Shown here: positions 32,754 to 43,941 of the stretch, piece by piece | How positions within the stretch are numbered: position 1 is the stretch's first letter | Layout of the letters: each line of letters begins with the position of its first letter | NCBI GenBank assembly: GCA_011799875.1 | Contig: CM022297.1 | Coordinates: forward strand, 363,944,921 to 364,008,920 | Source: Thinopyrum elongatum | Taxonomy: Eukaryota; Streptophyta; Magnoliopsida; Poales; Poaceae | DNA: 64,000 bases | Direction of reading: 5' to 3' | Translations under genes and position numbers: made by a program | Notes under the pieces: generated by a model | What the model saw: only the letters and a program-made list of their open reading frames with translations | Databases searched by the model: none | Told to the model about the DNA's origin: nothing

Positions 32754-33823
32754 CACTACAAAAAAATACACTTCCGTGATGATACGTGTTTGTCACAGTA
32801 GGTCACGTTTTCTATCATGCATGTACATCCATGACAATTTTATGACAGAATCAAGATAGTCATACCTGTGCTGTCGTAGAAGTGTTCCATGACATTACCA
32901 AAATTATCATCACGGAAGTGTCCACTTCCATGACAATAAATGGCGCGTCATGGAAGTGCTTTCGTCAAGGGTAACCGACACATGGCATCCACCGTAACGG
33001 GTCACCGTTAAGCTATCGGGTTCCGGTTTGAATCCGATAACCCGTTAACAGCCCGGACCAATGGGGATTTTCCACGTGTAAAATTCTCAATGGCCAGAGG
33101 AACCACATGTCGGCTCACCGTTGGGACAGATGTCATCCACTCATTGGACCGGAGGTGCCTATGATACGTCGACACGTGGCACGGCCCAACAGAGGCCCAT
33201 TCCGATGAAAAGGCCGGCCCGTTTGACTTGGTCAAAAGGTAGCGGGTCGGCCCACGGAAAGCCTGTTAACGGCCTGTTCGCATATAGCCCATTTACAGCC
33301 CGCTAACTCATGGCCCGTTACGGCCTATCCGAATTAGGCCCAGTAGCGTCATCTGGCCATCCAATATGATTCCAGCCTGTTGTAACTTCCAGCCCATGTA
33401 TGGCCCATGACGTCTTTCGGCCCATATGAGGCCCTTTGTAACTCTTGGCCCATTAACGACCCGTGGTGAAACTGACCCGTAATGAACAGTGTATCACTTT
33501 ATACCCATTAATGGCCCATTATTCCATTGGGCCGTTTCCAGCTCGTGTTATCTTTCGGCCTTCTCAGGGCCCATTTATTCTTGGGCCGATTTGCAGCACT
33601 CGATTACTTACGGTCCGTTACTGGCCTGTTCCGGTTGTGGGCCAAATTCAACCCGTGGTTAAAGTCGGCCCGTTAATCCATTGGGCCGTTTTCATAGCGT
33701 CATCAAATACGGCCGATTAACGACGGCCCGTTATGGTTGGCCCATGAACGGACGATTCCAACTCTAGCCCGTTTACGGCCCATAATGCGGTCCGTTATTG
33801 GCCCATGTTTGGCCAATCGATCA

Positions 33824-33931
33824 TACGGCCCGTAGAAGGCCCATTGATGCTACGGCCCGTAGAAGGCCCTTTGTTTCTACGGCCCGTAGAAGGCCCATTG
33901 TTTCTACGGCCCGTAGGAGGCCCATGGTCAC
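33824..33931. repeat. 27-bp tandem repeat, four copies
   Basis: TACGGCCCGTAGAAGGCCC begins at 33824, 33851, 33878 and 33905 (the last with one change, GTAGGAGG). It forms the most regular part of the CACTA-B subterminal array and is absent as a tandem array in CACTA-A. Confidence 0.9.
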
Positions 33932-34103
33932 TACAGTAAATATGTAGCCCATGGTTATTGTGGCCTAGTTTTAAAAAATAGGTTATTGCGGCCACTAGCA
34001 AACCGCAGAAAAAGAACTGCACAGACTACAAGCAAAGAAATAAACAAGACAACAAGGAAATAAATAAGCAAGCAACTTACGCTAGGCTATCATGGCTATT
34101 ACA

Positions 34104-34209
34104 CATATTACATACACTGGGCATCAAAGTTCGCCACCAGTGCAAATATGGGGAACAAAGCAGCATATTACATACACTGGTTGTCAAAGTTGGCGACCAG
34201 TGCAAATAA
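34104..34209. repeat. 60-bp tandem duplication downstream of TnpA-B
   Basis: CATATTACATACACTGG recurs at 34104 and 34164 with matching flanks that include CACCAGTGCAAATA or CGACCAGTGCAAATA. A single related copy lies near 22045 in CACTA-A, so the duplication happened in CACTA-B. Confidence 0.8.
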
Positions 34210-37120
34210 ACGCCGCAACAAAACAAGTCCAGCACTGAAACCACTTCACAAGAGCTCAAGAAACAATATCCTGGGTATCCACCATGCTGGCAAGACGCTT
34301 AGCAAGCTTATTAGCTTTCTCTTGTTTGGCGCTTAAATCCTCCAGCGATTGCTGTTGCACCAGAAAGTATGCATCTGAATTCTGCAGGGACTTCCTCAGT
34401 CCTGACTGTTACATTTTCATGCTGTACTGTCCGATGGAGCACCATAACCTTCGCCTTCATTTCTCCTAGGCTCCTGAACAACATAGCAAATGTCTGATAG
34501 TCTAGTTTCAAAACCGTGCATATCTTGACGACATCGAACAATGGATGTCCTTGTTTCACAAAGGGTCTCTGTTAGGGAATGGACTTGTGTCTGGAGCGCA
34601 GATATAACATTGTTTTGAGCTTGCATATCTTGATCATGAGGTAGTTTGGACGAGATTGCCTTAACAACCAACCCAGTATTACGTAGGAACGTGCTTTTGG
34701 CACTGTTACTGGACAGGTACTGACCCACTGCAGCAAGAGGTGGCATTGCGGTTATAGTTGCCTCGTCACCTTCAGAAGGTGGCGGTTCCACCATTTGTTC
34801 CATAGCTTGCTGAAAAGTTGAGTTTTTACATTAATAGTACCAGAACAGAAGATATTAAGGAGGCAGCAAAACCAAACAAAATAGTTTTGGTCTATATACA
34901 AAACTTATTCTGGTGAACCCGTGTAAAATATTAGTTGTATTTTATTGCAAAGTACATAATAAAACCAGGTTCCAAATATATGACCATGTACCATGGCTAA
35001 TGTATTGTCTATTTCTTCACATTGTATTGACAGCTAAGGATAAAGAGACAAAGTTTATAATACGGTAAGCATAGTATGACATCATTCATATCACAAAACA
35101 ACTAAGAACAGACAAACAGGCAATTGTAACGTTGTGTGGGCAAGTCCAGCACGGAACTAGATTACAGATCAAGATCAAAGGAACATCACTCCTCTCTTTT
35201 AAACCTTGTAAGGTGCAATGATACGCTAAGACAATTGTGTATAAAATTGAAAAGAGTAATAGACATTGGCTGCAAACCGTGCAGTTCAATGCACAAGTCA
35301 GAGTAAGTAGTAGTTAAAAGGCATGAGGATTAAGGACTTACAACAGCGGCTTTGACTGGTGTAGTCACGCCCTTCGTCTTGCTAGGGTGACAGTCCTTGA
35401 AGATTTCCACAGCATTTGGTTCAGGTACCTTTTGGTCCTTGCGGGCTTTCCTCTGCATTTGGAATAAGTCAATATAGATCTGATAATATGGCACATCGAA
35501 AAGAGTGAAACAACAGCTAATTACAAGAGCCTCGCAGTGTGCAATATAGCTACGAGATCCTGTCGTCTGTTGGAATTTCACTTTCGTACGGTTGGCCTTG
35601 TTCTTTGAACAATTCACCTACAAGAAGATAGATTTGTGAGGCACATGCGTAAATAGGAGTTCAACATGTGATTTGATCACATATATAACGTACTTGATAC
35701 TTTGGATCAGACCAGTGTTTAACGAGGCCTCTCTAGTCTTCATCCGATATATTTTCCACTGGAGATGTTTGGGCAAGTTCACTGTTAGCCTTGCCTTCAA
35801 AGTGAGTTTTCCTCAAGTTATACCGATACTGTCGCAGAGCAGACTTGAAAACATGGGTGCAAGCTTGTCTGGTTGCATCATCTTGGCTATCCAACTTGAA
35901 CCTCATCTGTTGAAAATTATGGGAGTCTCATTATCAGCAACCTAGAAAGTATGGGACAGAGAAAGATGATATTACTAGTTTCCATACATAACCATACTTA
36001 CAGATAAATGGTCGAGGAAGGTGTTGAACTGGGTTTCGTCTTTGTCATTCCTGTACTGAATCCATGTTGGGAGGATACGTGCATGACACCTAACGGCAAC
36101 CGCTTCCTCTGATACTAACTTGGCCGACTCTGTAGCATCACGTGGCCTTTTTAACCCTGCCTCAAAACGGATCTCCATTCTTCCTCCTCTAGATTTAGTT
36201 AACCTATCGAGCATTATACCTGATGTTTGTTTCCTCTTGCGCCTAGGTGCTAGTCCAACAACGAACATAGGAAGTGTTAGTGTACATCAAACTGCGAGAC
36301 TACATATAAAGAAGCATGCAACTGTAACTTGACTCCAGCAACTACCTTCTAGCTGTTGAAGCTCACAAGGTTCATCTGATCTTGCCAACTCATCTTGTGT
36401 CAAGAGTGCTTCGGAAGTAGTGTCAGGTGGCAAGGGAGCTTGGGAACATGCTGCTACCTGAGTTGACAAACGAGTAACTCGTGTAGCTGGTGGTACTTTG
36501 GAAGGTGTTGCAACAACTAGGGTTGTCGCTGCTTGTTTGGTGGCAGCTATTAGTTTCTGTTTGGCTTGTTTTGCAGCTCGTGTAGCATGGGATACCGCGT
36601 TTGTACAAGTTTCCGTTGGATTTTGACCTTCTATTGCACCATCAGTACCAGCAGAATCTGCATAATTCTTCCGCTTCCGTTTTCGTGTGTCCTCAGTACT
36701 AACACCCCTGCCATTCTGTGTTCCTTCCTCTTTCTCTGTGCCATGTCAAGTCAAACCGACAAGAAAAAGGAATAAAAATTTAGTTCTTCAGAACAAATTG
36801 ATGCGTGATACAGACGAACTGAACTTTGATGTTAGACAACCACATGATAGGAGGATGTAATATGTACGAAAAACAGGACGACATGAGATAATCAGAACTA
36901 TGATGTGTAAACTAAGCAGAAGGTATTTCAATAAATTAGAAGCAATGCAATGGAAGGTAGACACCATATTAAAGATGCTACAAATATCGCTCTGCCAAGT
37001 TAACAGTGTCTCGTCATAACTGGCGTTTAAACAAATGTGAAGCAGTACAAGAAATAAATCATATGCAAGATGCAAACAATATCACACTACCAAGTTAAAG
37101 GTCTCTTGTCATTAGTGCCA

Positions 37121-39010
37121 TTGCATATTCACAGCTTATGCTGTGTAAACTAAGCAGAAGGCATTTCAACAAATTAGAAGCAATGAAAGCTAGACACCTT
37201 ATGTAAGATGCAACGAATATCACTCTACCAAGTTAAAACTATCTCGTCATTAGTGCCATTTCAACAAATTAGTAGTACAAGCTAGAAAATAATGCGAGAT
37301 GTAAACTATATCAGACTCCCAAGTTAAACGTGTCTTGTGAAAAGTGATTGTTGTAGGTTACACAATAGTAGTACTTTGATGTAAGAACATGGTATGATAG
37401 ACAGATATTGTATGTTCTAGAAACAGGAACACGTGTCTTATTCATAAGTATAATGTGTAAAGTAAGCAGATGGAATTCAACAAAATTAGAAGCAATACAA
37501 GCTAGACATCATACATAACATGCAACCTCATATAACAGTGGCATGTTAGAGGGAGCACCTGTGGTGGTGGACAAGGGGGGACGTGCTCATCATCAACACA
37601 GCTACGTTGAGTGTCTATGCATGTGTTGTCTTCCAAATCTTGTTGGGGGGATGGCGGAGTAGAATGTGTAGAGGCCATCCGTTTGGAAGAAGCACCTTTT
37701 TCCACTGCCTTACTAACTTCCTTCTGCTTTATTGATTTTTCATTGTCAAGTAAAACCGACAAGAAAAAGCAATAAAATTCACTCTTCAGAACTCATTCAT
37801 GCATGATACTGACAATCACTACCTTGATGTAAGGCAAACACATGATACGAGGATGGAATATGTACGAAAAACAGGACGACATGGCATATTCACAACTATT
37901 TGTGTAAACTAAGCAGAAGTAATTTAATCAAATTACAAGCAATACAAGCTAGACACCGTATGCAACATGCAATACAATATCACACTGCCAAGCTAGAGAA
38001 AGCACCTGGGATGCCGGTTTCGCCGGAAGACCGCCATCAGTCCCTGCCTTATTTTTTTCCTTCCTCTTTCTTAATTGTATTGCCTTGTCAAGTCAAACCC
38101 ACAAGAAAAATGAATAAAAATTTGCTTTTCAGAACTCATTGATGCAGGATGCTGCCGAGCACTACTTTAATGTAAGGCGACCGCATGATAGGATGATTGA
38201 ATGTGTAAGAAAAAAGGACAGCATTGCATATTCACAACTATGATGTGTAAACTAAGCAGAAGGCATTTCAACAAATTAGAAGCAATGAAAGCTAGACACC
38301 ATATGAAAGATGCAACGAATATCACTCTACCAAGTTAAAACTGTCTCATCATAAGTGCCATTTCAACAAATTAGAAGTAGTACAAGCTAGAAAAGAATGC
38401 GAGATATAACCTATATCACACTGCCAAGTTAAACGTGTCTTATGATAAGTGATTGTTGCAGGTTACATAACAGTAGTACTTTGATGTAAGAACATGGTTT
38501 GATAGACAGATATTGTATGTTCTAGAAACAGGAACACGTGTCTTATTCACAAGTATAATGTGTAAAGTAAGCAGATGGAATTCAACAAAATTAGAAGCAA
38601 TACAAGCTAGACATCATACATAACATGCAACCACATATAACAGTGCCAAGTTAGAGGGAGTACCTGTGATGGTGCACTAGGGGAGACATGCTCATCATCA
38701 ACACAGCTACGTTGAGTGTCTATGCATGTGTTGTTTTGCAAATCTTCTTGGGGGGTGGCGGAGTAGAATCTGTAGAGGCCCTCCGTTCGGAAGGAGCACC
38801 TTCATCCACTGCCTTGCTAATTTCCTTCCTCTTTATTGATTTTGAATTGTCAAGTAAAACCGACAAGAAAAAGCAATAAAATTCACTCTTCAGAACTCAT
38901 TCATGCATGATACGGACAATCACTACTTTGATGTAAGGCAAACACATGATACCAGGATGGAATATGTACGAAAAATAGGACGACATGGCATATTCACAAC
39001 TATTTGTGTA
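37121..39010. repeat. Tandem duplication of a 1.1-kb intron-exon unit in TnpA-B
   Basis: Sequence from 37121 recurs from 38224 (offset about 1103), for example ATTGCATATTCACA, AAACTAAGCAGAAGGCATTT and GTATGTTCTAGAAACAGGAA. Both copies carry an exon encoding DTQRSCVDDEHV. Similarity by eye is above 90%. Further diverged intron copies with AAGCAATACAAGCTAGACA-type motifs occur at 36930, 39050, 39370 and 39990. Confidence 0.85.
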
Positions 39011-39746
39011 AACTAAGCATAAGCCATTTCAACAAATAAGAAGCAATGCAAACTAGACACCACATGAAAGATGCAACCAATATGACTCTGCCAAGTTAAA
39101 AGCGTCCCATCATAAATGGCGATTCAACAAATTAGAAGCAGCGCATGCTATAAATCATATGAAAGATGCAACCAATATCACACTGCATATACTAAAGGTG
39201 TCTCGTCATATTGATTGATGCGGGATACAAAAAAAATAGTAGTTTTATGTAAGGACATGCTTAATAGACAGATGTACTATGTACTAAAAACAGGAAGGCA
39301 TGCCACATTAACAGGTATAATGTATAAACTAGGCAGAATAGCACATGCAATTTAACCAGATTGGAAGAATTACAATCTAGACACCATATGCAACATGCAA
39401 CCACATATCATGCTGCCAAGTTAGAGCAAGCACCTGCGATGGTGGTGTAGGGGAAATGCGGTCATCAACTACAGAGCTACATTCACTATCTTCATCTAGC
39501 CTTGCTGTTTGTTGAGAATCATGTGGGAAGGCTGACATTGCATTCTTTAAAAGAGGATCTTTTCTCACAGTAACCCACTGGGGTTACTGTCTCATCATAA
39601 GTGATTGATGAGGGATACACAAGAACATTAGTTTGATGTAAGAACATGGTTAATAGACAGATGTACTAGTATGTACCAAAAACAGGTATAATGTGTAAGC
39701 TAAGCAGATGCAATTTAACCAAATTGGAAGCAATACAAGCTAGACA

Positions 39747-39980
39747 TCCGGCTGGAGTGGTGAGCATGATCATCGAGGACCTGAGAGCCTGGTGGGAGGC
39801 GGGCTGCTTCTCCACCATCGTGGCTTTTTAGTTGGCTTCCAAGTGATGCATGTCTGTGCTGGGCTTGTCATTGGCTCGGCCAGTGCCCTGACTAGCTATT
39901 TGTCTTCTGGTGCTCCGGGATGGTGGTTCATGTAAAAAATATCTTTCCTTATCTTAATAAAGACCGACTTCGGCCTTTCG
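39747..39980 (+). mobile_element. 234-bp retroposon-like insertion with a 15-bp target duplication
   Basis: AATACAAGCTAGACA occurs at 39732-39746 and 39981-39995, directly flanking a block unrelated to the surrounding TnpA-B intron repeats. The block ends AATAAAGACCGACTTCGGCC, a polyadenylation-like 3' end, and begins within a short open stretch (EDLRAWWEAGCFSTIVAF then stop). A duplication of 15 bp fits target-primed reverse transcription, so a 5'-truncated LINE or a retrocopy is likely. I do not recognise the source. Confidence 0.6.
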
Positions 39981-40218
39981 AATACAAGCTAGACACCATA
40001 TGCAACATGCAACCACATATGACACCGCGAAGTTAAAGCAAGAACCTGGGATGGTGGTTCATGGCGAGCGAGATCATCAACTCCAGAGCTACGTTTACCG
40101 TCTCCATCTGCTGACACTACACCCTTTATAGCGCCCAAACGTGTCTTTCCTGCCCACGAAGAAAGCAGGAGCGACTTCTCTCTTTTATTTCGTGCTTCTC
40201 TCAACAGTTCGGCAGAGG

Positions 40219-40999
40219 CTGAAATACCCATGCATAAAAAAACAATAGTGAGAGTATGGGTGAAGTGTGTGCAGAACTAGTGCACTGTAAAAGTAGCAGA
40301 TAGCAGGCGGCTGAAAAATAAATGACAGGAGACATATGATAGATCTACAACATTGCATGGCAAACAAAATTAGATTCTACTCCGTAGTGTAATATATGAG
40401 CACAGGGATGGCTGGGAAATGCAGGTACTCCTCCAGCACACCACCACATGTGGTCCTATCAAAATAACAGTTGACTGAAAATAAATAGGTCAGTCAATTT
40501 TTTTATGAACCGTCTGATCTACAAGGAATGGGCAGATGGCTTTCGTCTACCTCCCGCCAGTCACTGTTGATGATCTTTCTCGAACCGCCAGTGACCACCG
40601 GCCCAGACCCCTGCCTCCGCCGCCCCGCCCTCCCCTCGACCTCACACCACCGCCGTTCTTGGCAGCCCCCCCGGCCATCCCTTTAAGCCCGGCCGACCTC
40701 CAGATCGGGCGCCAGCAGCTCCTAGGCCCCACACACCCCTAAGATAAACACCGAGGCATTGCTTCCCCGGCGTAATAGGCGGTCTAGCGCCTGTTACGCC
40801 GGGGAATGCTTCCTTTAATTGGAAATCAACTGACCAGGAATTGAAATCCAGGGGGGCGATGGACCTCTAGCTAAGGTGAAATAGTATATGAGGAGAAACC
40901 TTGTGCATCGCGAGTTACTAGGAACATCTAGTATCAGGAAGAAGGTGTAGGAAGAAGCGGTCAACTAGTGTCTTCTGTGGGATGAATATCGTGCAAGCA
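40219..40999. other. Upstream region of TnpA-B
   Basis: No gene is supportable; the Pro-rich frame at 40536-40742 has no family features. It contains the hairpin at 40756-40809. It may hold the 5' exon or leader of TnpA-B. Confidence 0.4.
40756..40809. repeat. Strong hairpin, about 22-bp stem
   Basis: The left arm GCATT-GCTT-CCCCGGCGTAATAGGCG pairs with the right arm CGCCTGTTACGCCGGGGAATGC across a 6-nt loop, with a 4-nt bulge and one wobble or mismatch. It is isolated and has no flanking duplication that I can see. Confidence 0.75.
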
Positions 41000-42500
41000 G
41001 ACACATAAGATTTGCACGAATAAGGGAAGAGGAGTACCATTTCCGGTTGCCAGTGTTGTGTCCTCATGATATCGTGGCGATGTTCTTCTTTTTACCGGGG
41101 GAACCGATGTTTTGGAGGAGGGTGGAGCCTTGGATGAACCCATGGCCAAATTGTTGACTGTGTAGTGGTGGCAGTCTGTCGACGGAGGGGAAGCAAATCC
41201 GAGGCGGCGAAGGATGGCGTAGCGGGAATAGCTCCGGTGCGGTGGACGGTGGCGACGTTGGAGCGGCAGCGGTGAGGCGCAGGACGACGTGGTTGAACTG
41301 GCTCGGGTATGACGCACGTCGGCGTCCTAGAGGCAGCTCGGCCTCGACTTCAACTACTAGCCATGGAGGGCGTTGCGGTTGCGGTGGACGACGACGTTGG
41401 GGTATCGGCTCCGGCGTGATGGAGGAGGGCGGCGGTTGATGGGTGGGATGGGGTGGCTGGACGGAGGACGCCGGGGTTTTGCGGCTGGTGGAGAGGTAGT
41501 TTTGGCACCCACGGAGTACGAATGGGGAATCAGACGGGGGGGGGGGGGGGAGCTAAGGGGGAACCATGTTTCGGTCTGGGACGCGCTTGTTTTTGTTTTT
41601 TTTTCAACAGATGGGACGCACTTGTTTGAAATTTGGGGAAAGTACAAACTTTGCCCCCTCTTAAATTTCGGACCTACTGCGGGTCGGGGGTAGGACGGTA
41701 ATCCCAGGTGTCCCAAATAGTGGGCGGGAGCGATTTCGGCCGAGCGAATGTGTGTTTAGGCGGCCACGGTGTATGAATGTTTTTCGGAGGCGGTTGCGTG
41801 GCATCTAGATGAAGTTACAAACCTACCCCGGTTTAGACCTATAGACGTCGGGCCGGTAGGCTTCACGGGTTGGAGTTAGAAAAGTAATTTCCTTCTACCA
41901 AACATTCGTCTCACGCGGTTTCGGGCGAGTAGAGGCTCTTTTGGCACTTCGTTCGAAATTTTGAAACAGAACCATTCACGTTTAGAGTACTCTTGAACTT
42001 CGAGGATTGACCTAAATAGACAATGTTAAATTTGACCTTGTATGTTTGAAACCTCATTAAATTATGCGCTTCTTTTTGAAATTTTGACACTTGAAAATCC
42101 TATAAATACGATTATTTTGGAATGGAGGAGGTAAATTTGAATCTATTTTGTACACGACTATATATGCTATTATGTACAAAAGCAGAGCAAAGATTGGTGC
42201 CCCCATAATTTAGGTATGATTTACAAATGCCATGATCTCGAATTCAAATAATTTAATGGACTTCATGTTGAATTCAAATTTTTTAAACCACCTTAAGTTG
42301 AATTCAAATGTATGCTAGTTCATAGCTAGCTATTTATAATGTTCATTGTGTAACTTTTGTATGTATAATGTGCTTTACACACACAACATGAACCATACTC
42401 ACGTTTATATTCGATTGCTAAAGCGATGCATTGTCTGGAGTTCAAAATACTAACTTTGTGGATCAATTATGTCGAATAATAACATAGACATGCTCAAATT
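41000..42500. repeat. Non-coding segment shared with CACTA-A (copy 2)
   Basis: Counterpart of 30200-31640 with the same order of landmarks. It includes a run of 15 G at 41536-41550 and a T-run near 41600 that are absent from copy 1. It lies upstream of TnpA-B. ORFs inside are GC-rich artefacts without family features. Confidence 0.6.
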
Positions 42501-43941
42501 CGATAGAATATAGATGTCTGATGGATCAATGGCCGTTCCTTACGCGAATTGCAAATATCATGATCCCATCCTAATATTTGGATACAATTTATATTTTTAA
42601 TCAATGTGTACATCAGTCTTTTACGTGTAGTTTCACTCTCCATAGGCCCCTCCTCACACACACGCTGACTTTCTCTCTCACACATATGCGCACACGGTGT
42701 ATATCCATCGGTGGTCTCTCACACATGCTCGCACACTCTCTCCCGAGGTGTCTTTCTCACAGACATGCTCACGATATAACCCTCCCTCCCTCTTGCAACC
42801 ATTTATGACTGTTTTCACTAACATTTATCACAAGCACTCTTCCTCTCACATGCATACACACGCACAATCCCCATCGACCCTTTCTATATACATAGACCTG
42901 CCTACGTGTCTCCCGCACGCACATTATCTTTAGGCCTGTCTCGCACGCATTGTCTCCACCTCTCTTCCTAATTCACGAGTATGATTCTAGCAGAGCATTC
43001 TGTAGGATGCCCCTTAAAGTTAGGTTGGATGAATGGTAATATCATAGATAAGGGGCTACCTTAGTCCGAGGACCTAGGGTTACAAATCCTAGCCGGCTTT
43101 GTCAGTGGACATAGACTCCTTCACGACTCTGGTATCTTTGTCTTGTACGACTAGTCCTCCATGGGTCTCCCTAAATGCGTCACGGGCCGACCAATGTGGC
43201 GCAGGACGGAACCGAACCAAGGGCCTCACCTCGGTCCACCGGACCTCACGCGGTGACACACCCTCTGCCCCCAGGTCTCGTTATCTTCTCACACCCACAC
43301 ATACCAACACAGATACCACACAAAATATTTTCTCCTCGTGCCTCTATCCCCTCCCCCCTTGCATATACGCACTCAAGGTCATCTCTCGCCATGACATCCT
43401 ATTCGTCTCTCTCTCTAGACCTCTCTCATTTCTTGTGCTATCTCTCCCACGCCCCCCCCCCCGTCGGCCCCTCTATCCATGCCTCTCTCGAATACATAAT
43501 ACATACACATACCTCTCTAGGCCCTGCCAAATACGTCAACTACACATTCACACATGTTACATCACGTACCCCATTGATCTAAAAAGCCCTCTCTTCACGT
43601 TTATTTCGCATACAACATTCCTTTTGAATAAAACCACACAAAGTGTGGCCAAAAATTTATTTTAGAATTTCTACATATATACAACATTACAAAGTTATAT
43701 GGAGGAGTATGAACGTTAATTTGCATTGCATGGTGCACCCAATGATATTTATTCCGCACTGTGAATTTTTATATTTTTATACTATATATAAAGTTAGTCA
43801 TAATAAAGAGAAACGAAGAGCATCTCTCTCTCCATCGCATACACCCCCTCTACGCCCCTTTGACGTACGCACACAAACTATATCCAGGTCCTCTAAAAGT
43901 ACGCCCCTAGCACATTCACGCATGTTTCATCTTTCTCTCGC
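42501..43941. other. Low-complexity CACTA-B centre, no gene seen
   Basis: Pyrimidine- and CA-rich sequence with many CACACGC, CTCTCTC and CCCCTCC stretches. Several long ORFs are compositional. A degenerate module of about 50 bp (GGCC..CTCCAAAAGTACG...CACATTCACGCATGTT) occurs near 43510 and 43885 and again near 45055 and 52330. Confidence 0.5.

Larger units (their letters stand above)
32754..34255. repeat. CACTA-B terminal inverted repeat and subterminal repeat region
   Basis: It has the same terminal architecture as in CACTA-A: CACTTCCGTGATGAT, ATCATCACGGAAGTG and the CACTTCCATGAC / GTCATGGAAGTG inverted pair, followed by an array of GGCCCRT-type units from about 33180 to 33960. Differences from copy A are moderate near the end and large inside the array. 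No gene is present. Confidence 0.8.
34256..40218 (-). pseudogene. TnpA-like CACTA protein B (Transposase_24-type), exon-duplicated and broken
   Basis: A leftward gene with about eleven predicted exons. The first (near 40218-40046) reads ASAELLREARNKREKS, matching the N-terminal style of TnpA-A. Four further exons near 39500, 38750, 38050 and 37650 encode variable Ser/Asp-rich stretches that mostly end PPSQ or PPPQ just before a GT donor. An Ala/Thr-rich exon with a basic KRKRK stretch follows (36745-36346). The Transposase_24-like core spans 36245-35341: LTKSRGGRMEIRF, VRCHARILPTWIQYRND, YRYNLRKTHFEGKA, KQQTTGSRSYIAH-like and VPEPNAVEIF. A TAG at 35733-35735 replaces the expected Trp. The coiled-coil tail to the TGA at 34256 needs frameshifts. 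It is probably a DNA-binding accessory transposition protein, now inactive. Confidence 0.72.

Noticed and set aside
40536..40742. 68-residue Pro-rich ORF upstream of TnpA-B
   Set aside because: The composition is Pro/Leu/Arg-rich on both strands, with no motif and no supporting splice context.
43099..43665. 188-residue plus-strand ORF
   Set aside because: Low-complexity pyrimidine-rich sequence with no recognisable protein features; the frame is open because stops are rare in this composition.
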